From the NCBI GenBank assembly GCA_023525715.1, contig CM042014.1, forward strand, positions 16,967,563 through 17,031,562: a stretch of 64,000 nt of DNA. Reading direction: 5' to 3'. The number at the start of each line of letters is the position of its first letter. Position 1 is the stretch's first letter. Made by a program: the position numbers and the translations under genes. Source of the DNA: Cichorium intybus (taxonomy: Eukaryota > Streptophyta > Magnoliopsida > Asterales > Asteraceae). This document shows, piece after piece, positions 25,494 to 37,918 of the stretch. The notes under the pieces were generated by a model. The model had not been told where the DNA came from and did no database searches. It worked only from the letters and a program-made list of their open reading frames with translations.

Positions 25494-28400
25494 GTTTTTT
25501 TTTTTAAACGTTCGCTGTAGTTTTAGATTCTTTTCACATTGTAAAAGTTTTGGCTGCGGTGATGACGTAATTTATTATTTAATGAACCAATAAAATAGGA
25601 GCTGATAGGTAGCATATTTATGCACCATGTGTATTGTAGTATGATGAATGCTGCAACGTGTTTTTGCTGATTTAAGTGTTGGAATGTGGTTCTAAAATAG
25701 GAAGTGGTTGTGATTGGCCCCCTTTTGGGTCCAAAAATGGTAGTGAAAGGACAAATAAGAGAAACAAAGGTTGGGTTTTTACTTTTTGAGAAAGCTTCTA
25801 TACCAAGATTGTACTTGGTTTCGTTATGTGTTAATTGCATAAAAGGGTAAAACTGTAACCAACTTTGATTTTTTCTAGTTTAAGGTAATAAACTATTTTT
25901 CACTCATAAAAAGACACTAAATTCTCATAACTTGAGGAAATTCGGTGCGGCAGTTGGTTTTTTTCTTTATTATATAAATTGCTGTTTTGTTCTTGTAGGT
26001 ACTGCTTTAAGCGTATTCAGTACGGCAGATAATACATATACAATGGATCGATTACGCATTTAATTTGATTAAAATTAAAATTAGGTTATAATGATAAAAT
26101 ATGTATGTTTAAAAATATATAAAAACATAGTGAGAGTGGTGTTTGATGCAACAAAGTCCGAGATGCCGTTCCGGCCATTTGTCTCATGGAGATACTTTTT
26201 GGCGCTTGGTATGCGATGCTGTTCAGTCTGACAACAAAACCCGAGTTAAAACTTCTATTAAACTTTCAAAAGCCACACAAAACTATTTCTAAGATCTCTA
26301 ATTCAACTTGTAATGACTTAGGATGATTAACCAGGGTTTAAAGCTTTCCTCCAACACTAAAATACAGCATGATTAACATCATTAATATCATTAGTTCTTC
26401 ATTTAATTGATGATCGTCGTTATCACCAATTAGAACTTCAAAATCGAAGGTATGATTATATATGCAATTTTCATTTATTGTCTGCAATTAGGATGAATTA
26501 ATACCTGCGCCAAAGAATAAGTTAACCTTACTAACATTATTAAAACCACATCTAATGAATCAAATGGTTATCTAATCAAATTTCATCTCTAAAACTCTAT
26601 TAAAGCTCATAAATCTAAAAGTAAACAAACTTACATACGCTATCTAACAGTTCAAATGTTTAAGTGCCAATGCATGCAATGGTTTAACAAAATAGTCAAT
26701 AGATAATGGTAAAGTAAACACACTTACATACATCTTAAATTATAAATACAACATCTTTTAAATATCCAACATCTAGATTCATTTTTGTCTTCAACTAAGG
26801 CACCTAGCTAATATGAACACATATAAAAACACATAGGTTATGGTGGGAAGTCTAGTGAGCATTATTGGGTTTTGACATTGTTAAGTACAAGGAACTTGCA
26901 TATTCCATATGCAATGTAAAATAAAAACATTTTCAAAACACAAATATCAATAACAATTTATAGTTGGAGAAAGAAGCATTTCAAATATAGAGACATTGTT
27001 AAAACATCATCAAGATCCGAAAGGACCAAATCAACATCATCAAAGCAAATGCAATGCAATGTAATGAAATATGCTCTAAATATCTAAAACCCCCCAAGTG
27101 AATCTCAAAGTCCAAATCTAACAATGATGGCTAAAAATTAGGGCACATGTGTAGATATCACATAATACTTCAATGCATTCTCAAATTCAAAGTCCAAACT
27201 ATGTATTAGTGAGGCTTCACACTTGACCACAAAAGAGGTAGCAAATCCGCACATACACGTGAGAGCATTCTAGAATATCGTCATAAACTCTTACAAAGTT
27301 CCAAATTTAGCTACCTATGAGTGCCACACCAAGTCTCAACCGTTACTAAGTAGACACATATGATCATGTTCAAAGTTAAATTTCAAAGTATCAAAGTTGT
27401 TCCATTTCAAGAACTCTTTATAAAAAAAATCATTTCATGAATACACACGTATTTCATATAGGATTTGCACATATAACTTCATATAAGGAAAGTTGAAAAT
27501 ATAATATATAACATTCATCAATCTCTTTATGGTATAAGAATGATTCTTGAGCACCTCAACGATGTAGATACTCTACTTTGCTTTAAGTGATGTTTGGATG
27601 ATTAGTGGCCACCTAAATATCAACATAGATTAAGTAATTAATTGCTAAATACATTATAATCTCCCTAATTAAGATCACATCTAATGAATTAAAAGTAATA
27701 TAATCAAAGTTCATCTCCAAAACTCCATTAAAGCTCATAAATCCACCATTGATCCAATAATTTCATGTTATGATTTGTTCCATGCATCAATAAACTTACA
27801 TCTACACCATAACATTAACCTAATTCATTGCTTAAAATTGAAAACAACATGATCTAGTGATAGACTCATGAAGCTAGGGTTTCATAACCACCATTAAAGC
27901 TTCGTGAACTCAATTTAAACTATATGAATAAGATTACACAACTAGATTTAGTGTGTAAAACATAAAATTCAATACTAGGTTTGAATCATTTATAGAGTTT
28001 GAATCTGAAATTTTTCTAACATCTAGAAACTTAATTAACTAGTTAGAAGATATATTATATGTTACAGGGTCTTTCTTGATCTTAATAGGCTTGACATGCT
28101 CTTAATTCTGCAACGTAAATCCTTAAATCGCCAAATACCATCAAAATCGTCTTCTTCGTCTTCACTCAAGCCATAATAACATTTAAAATAGAAAGGATAA
28201 ACAGTTCTTTGGGTAAGGGAATTCAAGCCTAAAGTTTTGGTATTTGACAAAAATACTCCTTAGAGTTTCATATTTCCAACCTTTGTCCCTAAATGAGATT
28301 TTAATCAACCACAAGTCTTAATACTACCACCATAAACCTACATGGTTAACATCTTAATAAATCGGTCCAAAATCTAGTCAACTAGGTTAAGTGTGTGTCA

Positions 28401-29065
28401 TACCTAAGTTTTCGAGATTGACAAAATAGGCCCCTCAATCTACGAAAATTTTATTTAACACAAATTGACTTTCCGTATATATTCTTATATCCTAATTTAA
28501 CCTCAAATAACAAAATTTCTTAAAATTACATCCATATCCTATATAAATGAATTTATTATAATGACAGTCATTAATCTCCAATCTAAAAGTTGTTGACCTA
28601 ACTTATCATCCAACTAATTAACTAAATTTCTATTTAATTATGATAAATTAATTTGAAATTTTTAAATCAATTATTTTATTTCCTTTAACTTTTAATCAAT
28701 TATTTTATTTTAGTTAAATTTATCTAATGGTGAAACTTGTAGCCCAGAATTGTAGGAGTTATATTTTAATATTGTGTGAACTTTAGATGTAATTCTAATA
28801 GTACTAAATCTAAATCATGGTATTGGATTATTTAATAAGTGAATTTTTGGTGTTTTAACGGAGTTCTAAATTTGATTTTTCAAAACACTCATGGATTTAT
28901 TGGAGGATGAACTTTATTAGATGACATCTAAACAAAATATCCAAACTATATTAACTAGGGATGGCAGAAAATTGTACTCAATGTTCAAACCTTTTTCAAA
29001 ACAATATTTGTTACTTTTTTCGAAATAGATATATAAAAATATAAATAATGCAAAAAAAAAATAGC
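25494..29065. other. AT-rich intergenic DNA with a diverged direct repeat
   Basis: No gene is recognised in 3.5 kb. Two direct copies of a segment of about 95 bp lie at about 26540-26630 and 27655-27745, sharing CACATCTAATGAAT and ATTAAAGCTCATAAATC. They may be ends or internal repeats of an old element, but no PBS, ORF or TSD was found. Confidence 0.4.
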
Positions 29066-30440
29066 AAGAATATTGCAAAATTGGTCCATGTGGTTTGCTA
29101 AAATTAGCAAATTTGGTTCAAAATGATTTTGACTAGCACCACAGATCAAAAATAAGATATTTGTTGCGGTTTTGGTCCAATTTTTTTTTTTAAAATACTT
29201 AAAATGACGACTTTACCCTTCTTATTTTGTTTTTCCATTTTCTTTTAAATTCTTTCCTTAATTTCTAATTAAAAAAAAAAAACATACTTCGTCCCTCTCC
29301 CCCCTCTCTCTCTCTCTCTCTCTCTTTACAAATCGGGGAACATCTGGCAGCAAACTGCACCACCAGAAACCACCCACCACCCGTTTCACCTCCGGTTGAA
29401 GTCCTTGTAATTTCTACTCGCCAGTTCAAATTCTGCAAGAAGATAACCCGCTTACCAGTTTCAAAAAAACACTATCCCAACCCCACCCCGATCTCTTTCT
29501 CTATCTTCATGATGAACAAGATGAAGATCTGGGGAATAAATGAACACACGAACAACAAATGATTTTCCACAGTTAGTAAACCAGATTCAACAAAAATTAT
29601 ATAAAGATCGGTCAGATAATCGAGTATATTGATAACTTTTAAACAATCATAAACATACTCAAAAAATTCAGATAATCAAACATATTCAAGGATTTCTTTA
29701 CACATCAGAAACATTAACAAGCACATTTATCATAAAAGCAACAGGTCTGGATGTATGAACAAGATTTTCAATAATCAGCAGAAATAGGTAGATGAGAAGA
29801 TCTAGAAAGTTTTTCAAGTTTGATACTCTTAAAAACATGAAATTAGAAGTGTTCTTGAGGACTTGAAATTCAAAAAATCTGAAGATGGTTTTCTAGGGTT
29901 TGCAGATCTTGTGGCGGCTTCAGATGTGGGATTTCAAATGTTGAAACCAACGATGTTCATATGTCGAAGCCAACTGTCTGTATGAAGGGTGAACACGACA
30001 GGTCGTTAGACCAGATTTGGTTCAGAATCGGAGTCGTCTCCATGAATTCAAGCTTGAACATCGTGTTCTTGTGCCCACTTACCCATCGTGTTCAGGGGTT
30101 CCTCTCACCAGATCCGAGCCGACGACGGTTGCGGTTGCGTTCAAGGGTTCATCTCTCCAGATCCGGTGGACACCGGTGGGTTTTCCGACGGTTTTTCCGA
30201 CAACGGTTGTGGTTGTGTTCAAGGGTTCGGCTTGTGTTCATCAGTCTAGCACCCCCGTGAATATTATCATGTTCAGAAGCCTAGCCGCCATCTTGCGCAA
30301 ACCCCAACTGTCGGTGTTGTTTTTGCTCAACAAAAAGAAGAATAGCAGAAACGATGAAGACGGACGATGGGGACTTCCGGTTATCGGTGTCCGGCGATTC
30401 CACTCCAGCGCCACCATCGTTACCTTCTCCTTCACGCTTA

Positions 30441-31811
30441 GGCTATGTTTGGCAGACTAACTGAAAAACTAGCTGCTAGCTGAAAAAGTAGCGGGTAGCT
30501 AGAAAACTAACGACCAACTGAAAAAGTAGCTGAGCTGAAAAACTAACAGATAACAAAAGACGTTTGGTAAAAACTAACTGATAAAAGTAGCTGACAATCG
30601 TAAAATGACATAAAAGGACATGCACAAAATTAATCCAATAATATAAGAAAAAACATAATACATTAAATTAAATTAAAATAAATAGTAAATAAAAGATTTC
30701 AGATTTTAAAATAAATTTCCTACAACCCATATAATATTCACAATATTATCACGAAGTTCTGGCAATCAGCAAGTTTTCGGTTTGAATAAATTCAACTCGG
30801 CACACCAGCAACCTCACACAGTTGGTTGCTTTCCTCAAAGAACAAAATGCACTTGTGTTTTTTTTCTTTTTATGATATTTTTTTCTAAATAAGTCATCCG
30901 ACATGGAAAATTTTATTTTTATAAAGCTTAAATTACAAAATTTAAACCAAACTAACTGACCATACATTACAAAACTAGAAAAATGAGATTATAAGCAATT
31001 AGGAAAGGCCAAACGATGTTCACGATTAAACAAACTCAAATTTCAAGAAGTTTCAAATATGAAATCAAATTAACAATTAGAAAAGTCGGATCCTAATTTA
31101 CCAAAGCTTAAATTCCAACAACATGGAAAAATTTATTTTTACAGAGCCTAAATTTCATATTCCAGATCAAGAGTACAATTTTCTACGCATCACATATAGT
31201 CACTTAAATCATGTTTTTCAAAAACAGAAAAAATCGAGCATTATATGCAAATTCCGGTGCATTAATTCATTTGTGAAGCACATTCCGATGCAAGAAATAA
31301 TTACAATCGATGCATACAGGTGAAAATCGATGCATATAATTGAAGAATTGAAATAACCATTTACAATCAGAGAAATCGATGCATATAATTAAGAATTGCA
31401 ATAACCAATTAGAATCAGAGAAATCGATGCTAACCTTGAAGCACGACTAACGATTGCTTGTGTAGAATCTGACTTGAACTCGCCGATTGACTGAGAATCG
31501 TAATTGACAATGGAGGGAATCGAGTTGCCTGCTTTATAGTAATTGACAATGGACGGAATCGATTCCTAGCTTCTAGCGATTTGGAAGGAATTTGGGATAA
31601 ACACAATCGCATCTCTGTGTATATCGGATCTGGAGGGTAAAATAGGAACAATTTCAGAACGCAACTCCAGACGTTACTACGAGTAGCGTATAAAAAACGT
31701 AGCTGTGTAGCAAGCTTATAATCTAGTTTTTGGACTCCCAAACATGTCAAACTGAAAAAGCCCGAAAAAAACACCGGTTTATACGCTAGCTGAGGCGCGC
31801 CAAACATAATC
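30441..31811. mobile_element. Non-autonomous PIF/Harbinger element (TSD TTA)
   Basis: It starts GGCTATGTTTGGC and ends GCCAAACATAATC, with inverted ends of about 13 bp and TTA on both sides (30438-30440, 31812-31814). The 1371 bp contain repeated AACTGAAAAA and TAGCTGA motifs near the left end and two copies of GAAATCGATGC near 31330-31430, but no transposase. Confidence 0.8.
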
Positions 31812-31814
31812 TTA

Positions 31815-32189
31815 GTTCCCGAGTTTTAGCATGGAGAGAAAAGAAAAAAGGAGAGAAAAAAGAAGGGAAATGAAAGGAAATAAAAGTTATATTTTCGTGT
31901 TCCGAGTCGAAAAAAAAATTAAAGGAAAGAAACGTTTTATGTGTTCCCAAGTGGAAAGGAAGGGAAATGAAATGTATTTATAATTAAGTGTTATTTTTAT
32001 CAGTAATTTCATTTCCTTCCAAATCCTTCCAAATCGGAAGAAAAGTTAGGAGAGAATATCAACCCTCCAATTCATTTATCTTCTTTCCACTACCTTCCAT
32101 AAAAAAAACTCGGGAACATAAAAACTTCTCTTTTCCTTTCAGTTCCATCTATTTTTTTTCTTTTCTCTCGTTAAATAAGACTCGGGAAC
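31815..32189. repeat. Foldback repeat with inverted GTTCCCGAG motifs
   Basis: GTTCCCGAG at 31815-31823 faces CTCGGGAAC at 32181-32189. Further inside, GTTCCGAG (near 31898) and GTTCCCAAG (near 31942) face CTCGGGAAC at 32109-32117. The arms are purine-rich on the left and pyrimidine-rich on the right, so the single strand could form a long hairpin. It may be a foldback MITE; no TSD was established. Confidence 0.5.
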
Positions 32190-32564
32190 ACAGCGTCAAC
32201 GCCAGACGGTTTCTTTCTTGAGATTAATGGCAGCATATAGAAAGAGAGAGAAGAGCGGTGAGAGGAAACAGGGTGGGACTAAACCGATAGGGGGAAGGGG
32301 GACGTGTGGGATGTGGGTTTATTATTTCTTTTTTATTTTATTTTTTTTAAATTAAAAAGCCACAAAATAAAATAAAAGAAAAGAAAAAAAAAAGAAAATA
32401 GTAAGGGTATAATTGTCATTCTAGTTACTTTTTTAAAAAATTGGACCAAATTTGCAAAAAGATCAATCTTTTGGACTTACAGTGCTAGTCAAAACCATTT
32501 TGGACCAAATTTGCTAATTTTGGCAAACCACAGGGACCAAAAATGCAATTTTCTCAAAAATAAG

Positions 32565-34008
32565 GCTTCCTGGTTCACGCATTTAGCGCCTTTATTACAA
32601 GCCAAACAGGAACGTGGGAACGGAGGAAGTAACGAGCGTGTTTGGCAAAATTCAATAATCGGAGGAAGCTTATCGTCTCGAATTCAACTCAGCGAAAGAG
32701 CTTTCAAGTCCTTCAAATTCTCTATTCTTTAAGGTAAATTTTAAGTTCTACTTTTCGTCATTCTCATTCCGTTGGTATATGTTCTGATCGTCGGTTCCAG
32801 TGAAGATGAAGCATCATGACACTCATTATACGCTGTGTTCATGAATCCTGTTTGTGAGACTCACCGGAATTGTTGCTTTCAGTAGTTTCCAGTGATTTCT
32901 GCTTATATTTTAGAATTAATGTCGAATATAAGAGTCTTACTATATACATGTTTTGTGATGTAATTAGTGCTTGTATACAGTTTTTGGTGTGAATTCGAGA
33001 CGAATAAGATCCAAACGTTTTCAAAAATTAAATGCGGAGTCTCATTGGAGATGTAATGCACCGTTTTTTATGTGGATGGGTGAAGATGTGTTCGTGTGTG
33101 TACTGATTTGTTTTTCGGTTGGAAAATTGGTAGAGTTCGCTCATTTAAAAGACTACAAGTAGAAGGATCACCGCTGAGAGTATCTACGGATTGTGTGATA
33201 TATTGGAACATGGATTAATTAGTAAGGGACCTAAACTAGTGCACAAAGTTGAGTGTCACCGTGTTATGTAGAATCCAAGCAACTATAACGGATTCATCTG
33301 GCAATGATAGTAAGTACATGCTTTACATTCATGTTAGACTTGGTCCTCAATAAGCTAGGGTTTCCAATTATCTTAAAATACTTCCCTAACCTCCTCTATG
33401 TCTTATCACTGGATTCTGAAGAGAAAATCGTGTCTGTTGTTTTCACAGTTCACATTTCATGCTTAGTTGTGCCCATCTCCATTTTACCTTGACATTATTT
33501 TGCTGTAAAACATATAGTCATGTTGACCTTCATTCGTTGCACATCTCATTAGGAGAATAGAGTACAGTGGATTGTGGTACACTCTTGTTATTTGTAGACA
33601 GATCCATGAGACTTACCATCTGAGCTAATACCTTCCAATTGTTTATTGAGACCAATGGTAAGAATGAAATCGGAACCCATGAGAATCGACATCATATGCT
33701 GGTATATAGCCCATATCAAGAAACAACACTCTTAATATGTTTGACCAAGTTACTTTTCTATCAGATCAGTGTTTCCTTTATTCTTTTTGTCAATTTGTAT
33801 GTAGAATCTACTGAAGTGAAATTTGTGATTAGTTACATCAATACGAAGGTTTCTTTTCACTAATATCCAGTGGTTATAAAAGTGTGAAATGGGGGTATAA
33901 ACAACATTTATTGTATATCCTTTTGATATGATGTCTCATCTTTGATAAATTAATATATTCTTGATCCCATGCATTGTGGTTATCCAGTCTTTGACAGATA
34001 CATTTTAA
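32565..34008 (+). promoter_or_regulatory. Probable leader exon and large 5' UTR intron of the coiled-coil gene
   Basis: A candidate first exon ends CTTTAAG|GTAAATTTT at about 32732, and the acceptor CTTTGACAG lies just before the coding exon (about 33996). The 1.26-kb intron between has no conserved ORF. This leader structure is inferred from splice-site shape and needs transcript evidence. Confidence 0.45.
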
Positions 34009-34698
34009 ATGGAGATGGTAACAACTGAACCCATGAGGAAACGTATCAGATCTGTATGTCTTCTTTTAACCCAACTTGTATCATTTCCACTATGTTACAG
34101 CAAAAGAAGATTAAGAATTTGTTATCTGGTACTCCATTTATGATAATTCAATAATCAGGTTGAAGAGAAGGAATCACTTAATGAAGATGGAACAATGGTA
34201 GAGGTTGCAGAAGAAGATACAGAGGCAAATCCTCCTGTATCTCAACACATGGAGGTTTATATGAATCAAATCCTTGAAAAAATTGATCAGTTCACTCAAC
34301 AGGTACCCAATTCAAACATTAATCATCGCCAAAATGTTATCATCTAATAGAATCTACGATGTAAGCTTCAATGAGTGTTTAAAGTTTTTTTTTATTTTAT
34401 TTAATGAAGGTGTCTGAACTTCTTGAATCTGGAAAATCATTCCTCAGAGACTTGACTACTGAATTTGAAGAACGAATGATAGCGTGAGTTAGAACATTTA
34501 CTTGAAATGAAGTTAAAAATTTAGAGTTGTTATATACTAATAATGAAACATCATGCCCACAGAATACACAAGGAACAGATGGAAAAATGGCAAGAGGAAA
34601 TCAAGGAACTTCGCTTCATTGATGCTTCAAATGAAGAAATCTATGCTCTCTTACATAATGCTCAGCTTGTACTTCACAATGTTCATAATGACCCCTAA
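34009..34698 (+). CDS. Small conserved coiled-coil protein of unknown function
   Basis: Four exons (34009-34053, 34159-34302, 34410-34483, 34563-34698) with GT-AG introns join in frame to 132 codons. The protein is acidic and helical, with a long amphipathic coiled coil from about residue 45 (NQILEKIDQF, VSELLESGKSFLRDL, EEIKELRFIDASNEE) and no membrane segment or signal peptide. The start has an in-frame stop directly upstream (TAA ATG); a second ATG two codons later is an alternative. It looks like a plant-specific short unknown protein rather than a fragment, since exon phases and the stop are clean. Its 3' end faces the O-methyltransferase, 200 bp away. Confidence 0.7.
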
Positions 34699-34898
34699 AG
34701 GTACAAGAAATTACATCATTCATTCCCATCAATTTATCTTCATTTGTTCCTTTGATCTTTACATCCTTTTCCCTTTTTCTACCAGATTTGTTCATCCAAT
34801 GAGGGGACCTATGCTTGAAGAAAAAAAATAACCAATAACAGTCTACAAAAACCAGACATGTCTTTTGTGATTTGATAATTGTTTTTTCAAGCAAAAAA

Positions 34899-36253
34899 TT
34901 ATCTCTTGCGACATATCGTCATGCCATCACCTACTGGTACCTAGAAAACAAAACCCCAAACAAAAACATTAAAACTAAATAGCAAGTCAAATGTTGCAAT
35001 TTGTTTTTCGTATGAAGTGTTTAGTAATTATTAAGTTCTCTAGGCATACCATACTAATGCTAACACGCTCGTCTTCCATTAAAGCTCTGTTGAAACTTCT
35101 TATGCTCTCAGTCTTTTTGTCAAGAACCTTAAAAAAAAAAAAGAGGTATAAGATTTTTAAACTTCAAACAGATGAAAACCTTTGTGTTTAAATATACCAG
35201 TGGATCAGCAACTTTTCCATGCCAAAGCACATTATCAATTACTATAACACCGCCTACTCTCACCTACAAAACCAAACATGTAAAACTTAACACAAAATGT
35301 AACCGTATCATGTGAAACTATTAAATTAAAGACCGTTTATGTTGCTAACCAGTTTTAACAGCAACTCGAAGTATTCATGATACATTCTTTTCTCAGCATC
35401 AACAAAAGCAAAATCATAGCTGCAACCTTCCCCATTCTCTATCATCGAGTTTAGGGTATCGACAGCTAATCCGTGTCTTACATCCACCTAATCATTAATC
35501 AAAAATCTTAATCATTAAATGTACAAATTTAGGAAAAAAACAGATGCCATAAGAAAGGCTCATCATCACCTTGTGTGAAACACCCGCTTGTTCATAATAC
35601 CTTTTTGCAACCTCGAGTGAGGTCATGTCCCTCTCACAAGCAACCAAGACCCCTGACTCTGGTAGGACTAGTGCAACAGCCAATGATGAATATCCCTACA
35701 ACATTAGGCCAAAAATAGTTAAATTCGATTTTTAACTGTCAAAAGTAAAAAATTAAAAATATTATTTGCTTACAGTATAGACCCCAACTTCAATACATCT
35801 CTTTGCTCCAAGAATCTGGACAATCATTGTAAGTAGTTGTGCTTGATCAGGGGATACCTGCATTTGACTCCCACGCATGCTTGCAGTCTCCTCTCTAAGT
35901 TGTCGTAAAATCTGTGAAATCAGATGAATAAATTCCTTTATTTACTTGTAAGTGATATACTATATAAATTTGCTGGAATAGCGGAAGAAACCATGAGAGC
36001 TTACTGGTGGTTCTCTGACGTTTGTGAGCAAGTAGTCGTATATCCTTGGAGTAACAGCGATAACTTGCTTATTGCCATAGTTGTGGTCAGTGGCAATGGT
36101 CACCTCCACATCATTTAGGCAACTGGTGGTGAAGAGAGATGACTTTCGACATCGAGGCCTTGTAAAGGCAGTGTGACGAATGCACAATCGGTCAGGGACA
36201 AAGCTTAACAACCGGGGGAATGCAGTTGGTTCCAAATTTGTAACACGCATCAT
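34899..36253 (-). CDS. SAM-dependent O-methyltransferase, caffeoyl-CoA OMT family
   Basis: Transfers methyl groups from S-adenosylmethionine to catechol-type or related hydroxyls with a divalent metal. Seven exons (36005-36253, 35774-35911, 35570-35695, 35350-35487, 35198-35263, 35050-35127, 34899-34940), every one a multiple of three, give 278 codons. SAM-binding motif I is EVGVYTGYSSLA; the acidic residue of motif II is in ACERD; metal-binding residues are in FVDAEK and VIDNVLW. The first 83 residues form an extension with many Arg and Ser (CIRHTAFTRPRCRKSS), possibly a plastid or mitochondrial targeting peptide, which the lignin enzyme lacks. It is therefore more like the uncharacterised organellar-type subgroup than true CCoAOMT. 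The substrate is not known. Confidence 0.88.
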
Positions 36254-37016
36254 ACAGAATTTGAATTCTTTCGATTTCAGACCTAATTGGTGGATAAAAG
36301 AAACTTAAGGCCCCCAAAAATATGTAACTGATAGGATAAAATTCTAATGGCAAAATTCAATTATCCAGTGGAACAAAAGAATCGAGCTTGCAGTAAAATT
36401 ACCTTGAAATGATTAACTACTTCACTGAATAGGACCAAACTGAAGAAATGGACGCTTCAAAGTTGCAGGTTCTTGAGGTTCGATGATGATTTGCAGAAGG
36501 TCGGTGGGGGTTTTAAAACAGGATGAAAGAACGGCCGAAAGCCAAGGACAATCATCTAAGCTGCGTTTTGGTCACGTGGTAAAAACATAAGCTGAAAATC
36601 CTATCCCATAAAATTTCGTTTTTTGACGATTTTTAATTATATTTTAGTTATTCATATATTCGATCTATTAATATACTCAATGAAGGTGTAACTTTAATGC
36701 TTCTTTTTTTTATATATAAATTATCTATAAATTTTGTCCTGCAATCCTCAATGACGTATGATTTCGACTTGTTAAATGATCTTAAATAAAATATCAAGCA
36801 GATAGAAATATTATATTATTCAATCAGTACAAAAATACGTTTATAGGTTGAACTTCTAGATTAGGATTAGAACCAAATTTTTGAACATAATAAAATAAGA
36901 TAAATTCCTTAAAGCAAATTTAGTTTGGATTTAACCATCTTAAAAATACGCTAAACTTCTACTTTGAAATAAACAATTTTTTTATTTGTTTATTAAGCTC
37001 TTCATTATTTATTATA
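36254..37016. promoter_or_regulatory. Upstream region of the O-methyltransferase gene
   Basis: About 760 bp with a likely 5' UTR near 36254-36540 (minus strand). Beyond 36600 it is AT-rich and shows nothing recognisable. Confidence 0.3.
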
Positions 37017-37273
37017 CTCCCTCCGTCCCAAAATGATAGTCCACTTTCTCATTTTCAAAGTCAAAGCTTGTCAACTTTGACTATCAATATTTTCGTTGTT
37101 ATTATATAATATTTGATACAAAATATATGAATGGATTTGTGTTGTAAATGTGTTTTCATTGGTATAGTTTTCATCTAATATTATATAGCACAAAAAAATA
37201 TATTTACGGTCAAACTTGACAAGCTTTGACTTTGAAAATGAGAAACTGGACTATCATTTTGGGACGGAGGGAG
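37017..37273. mobile_element. Stowaway MITE (Tc1/mariner), TSD TA
   Basis: It starts CTCCCTCCGTCCCAAAATGA and ends with the exact inverse, flanked by TA. Inverted repeats extend about 60 bp inward (TTTCTCATTTTCAAAGTC and its complement). It is 257 bp and non-coding, 650 bp upstream of the SKU5-similar gene, so it may lie in that gene's promoter region. Confidence 0.95.
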
Positions 37274-37918
37274 TATTATTTAGTGATAAATTTTATATTT
37301 ATAAGGTTTCATAACGAATAATTTATGACCAAATCATTGATACAAGATAATATCTAAATATCAAATCCGTCTAATAATATCAGAAAAATAACGTTTTCAG
37401 GTGTTTCTAGGCATGTTGAACTCTAAATATTCTTGTATAGAGAAAAAGGGATGCATTCAATAAAACGTTGTTTTTGAAGAACACAAAAAACTAGTAAGGA
37501 AAACCATCTTTGGACTTCTAAGTACCAGTACCAACAAAGATGCTTAAAAACAAAATAAAAACGAAAAAATTAAAATAAAATAAAATAAAAAGAGATTAAA
37601 TTGGTTATTCCACAAATATTCAACTCTTATTTTTAATGCATAAGTAGTCATAGTGCAAGATTTTTCAAACTTAAGGACCAAAGGTATAACAAAATTCCTA
37701 TATTGTGGGTAATTTTTTTTTTTGTAAACCATGGGGACCTTTTGTGTATTTTTATCTAAATATAGCAAGTCAAATAGCAAGAGAAGACCAAGCGTAACCC
37801 AAGGAGCCAAAGTGTGAATGAGATAATTAGTAGCTCGATGATTATGGTTAACATTTGTCTTTTAAGTAAACATAGGATAGAACCAGGGAATCTCTCATCT
37901 TGATGTTCCAAAAGAGGG

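Larger units (their letters stand above)
29066..32555. mobile_element. Mutator-like element with long TIRs (Pack-MULE-like)
   Basis: The left end (29066-29260) and the reverse complement of the right end (32400-32555) share ATTGCA, TTGGTCC, TGTGGTTTGC, AAATTAGCAAATTTGG and TTTTGACTAGCAC over about 150-190 bp. The flanks AAAAATAGC (29057-29065) and AAAAATAAG (32556-32564) match in 7 of 9, as for an aged 9-bp TSD. No transposase is present. Inside is GC-richer, gene-like sequence (29340-30440) with open frames of up to 147 codons (30017-30460) showing no recognised domain; host gene capture is possible. A Harbinger-type element and a foldback structure lie inside. Confidence 0.7.

Noticed and set aside
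29961..30460. Genes in the overlapping 99- and 147-codon frames
   Set aside because: They overlap in different frames, have no recognised domain, and lie inside a long-TIR element; captured debris is more likely.
31988..32221. 77-codon frame in the foldback repeat
   Set aside because: Composition follows the pyrimidine-rich arm; no domain and no start context.
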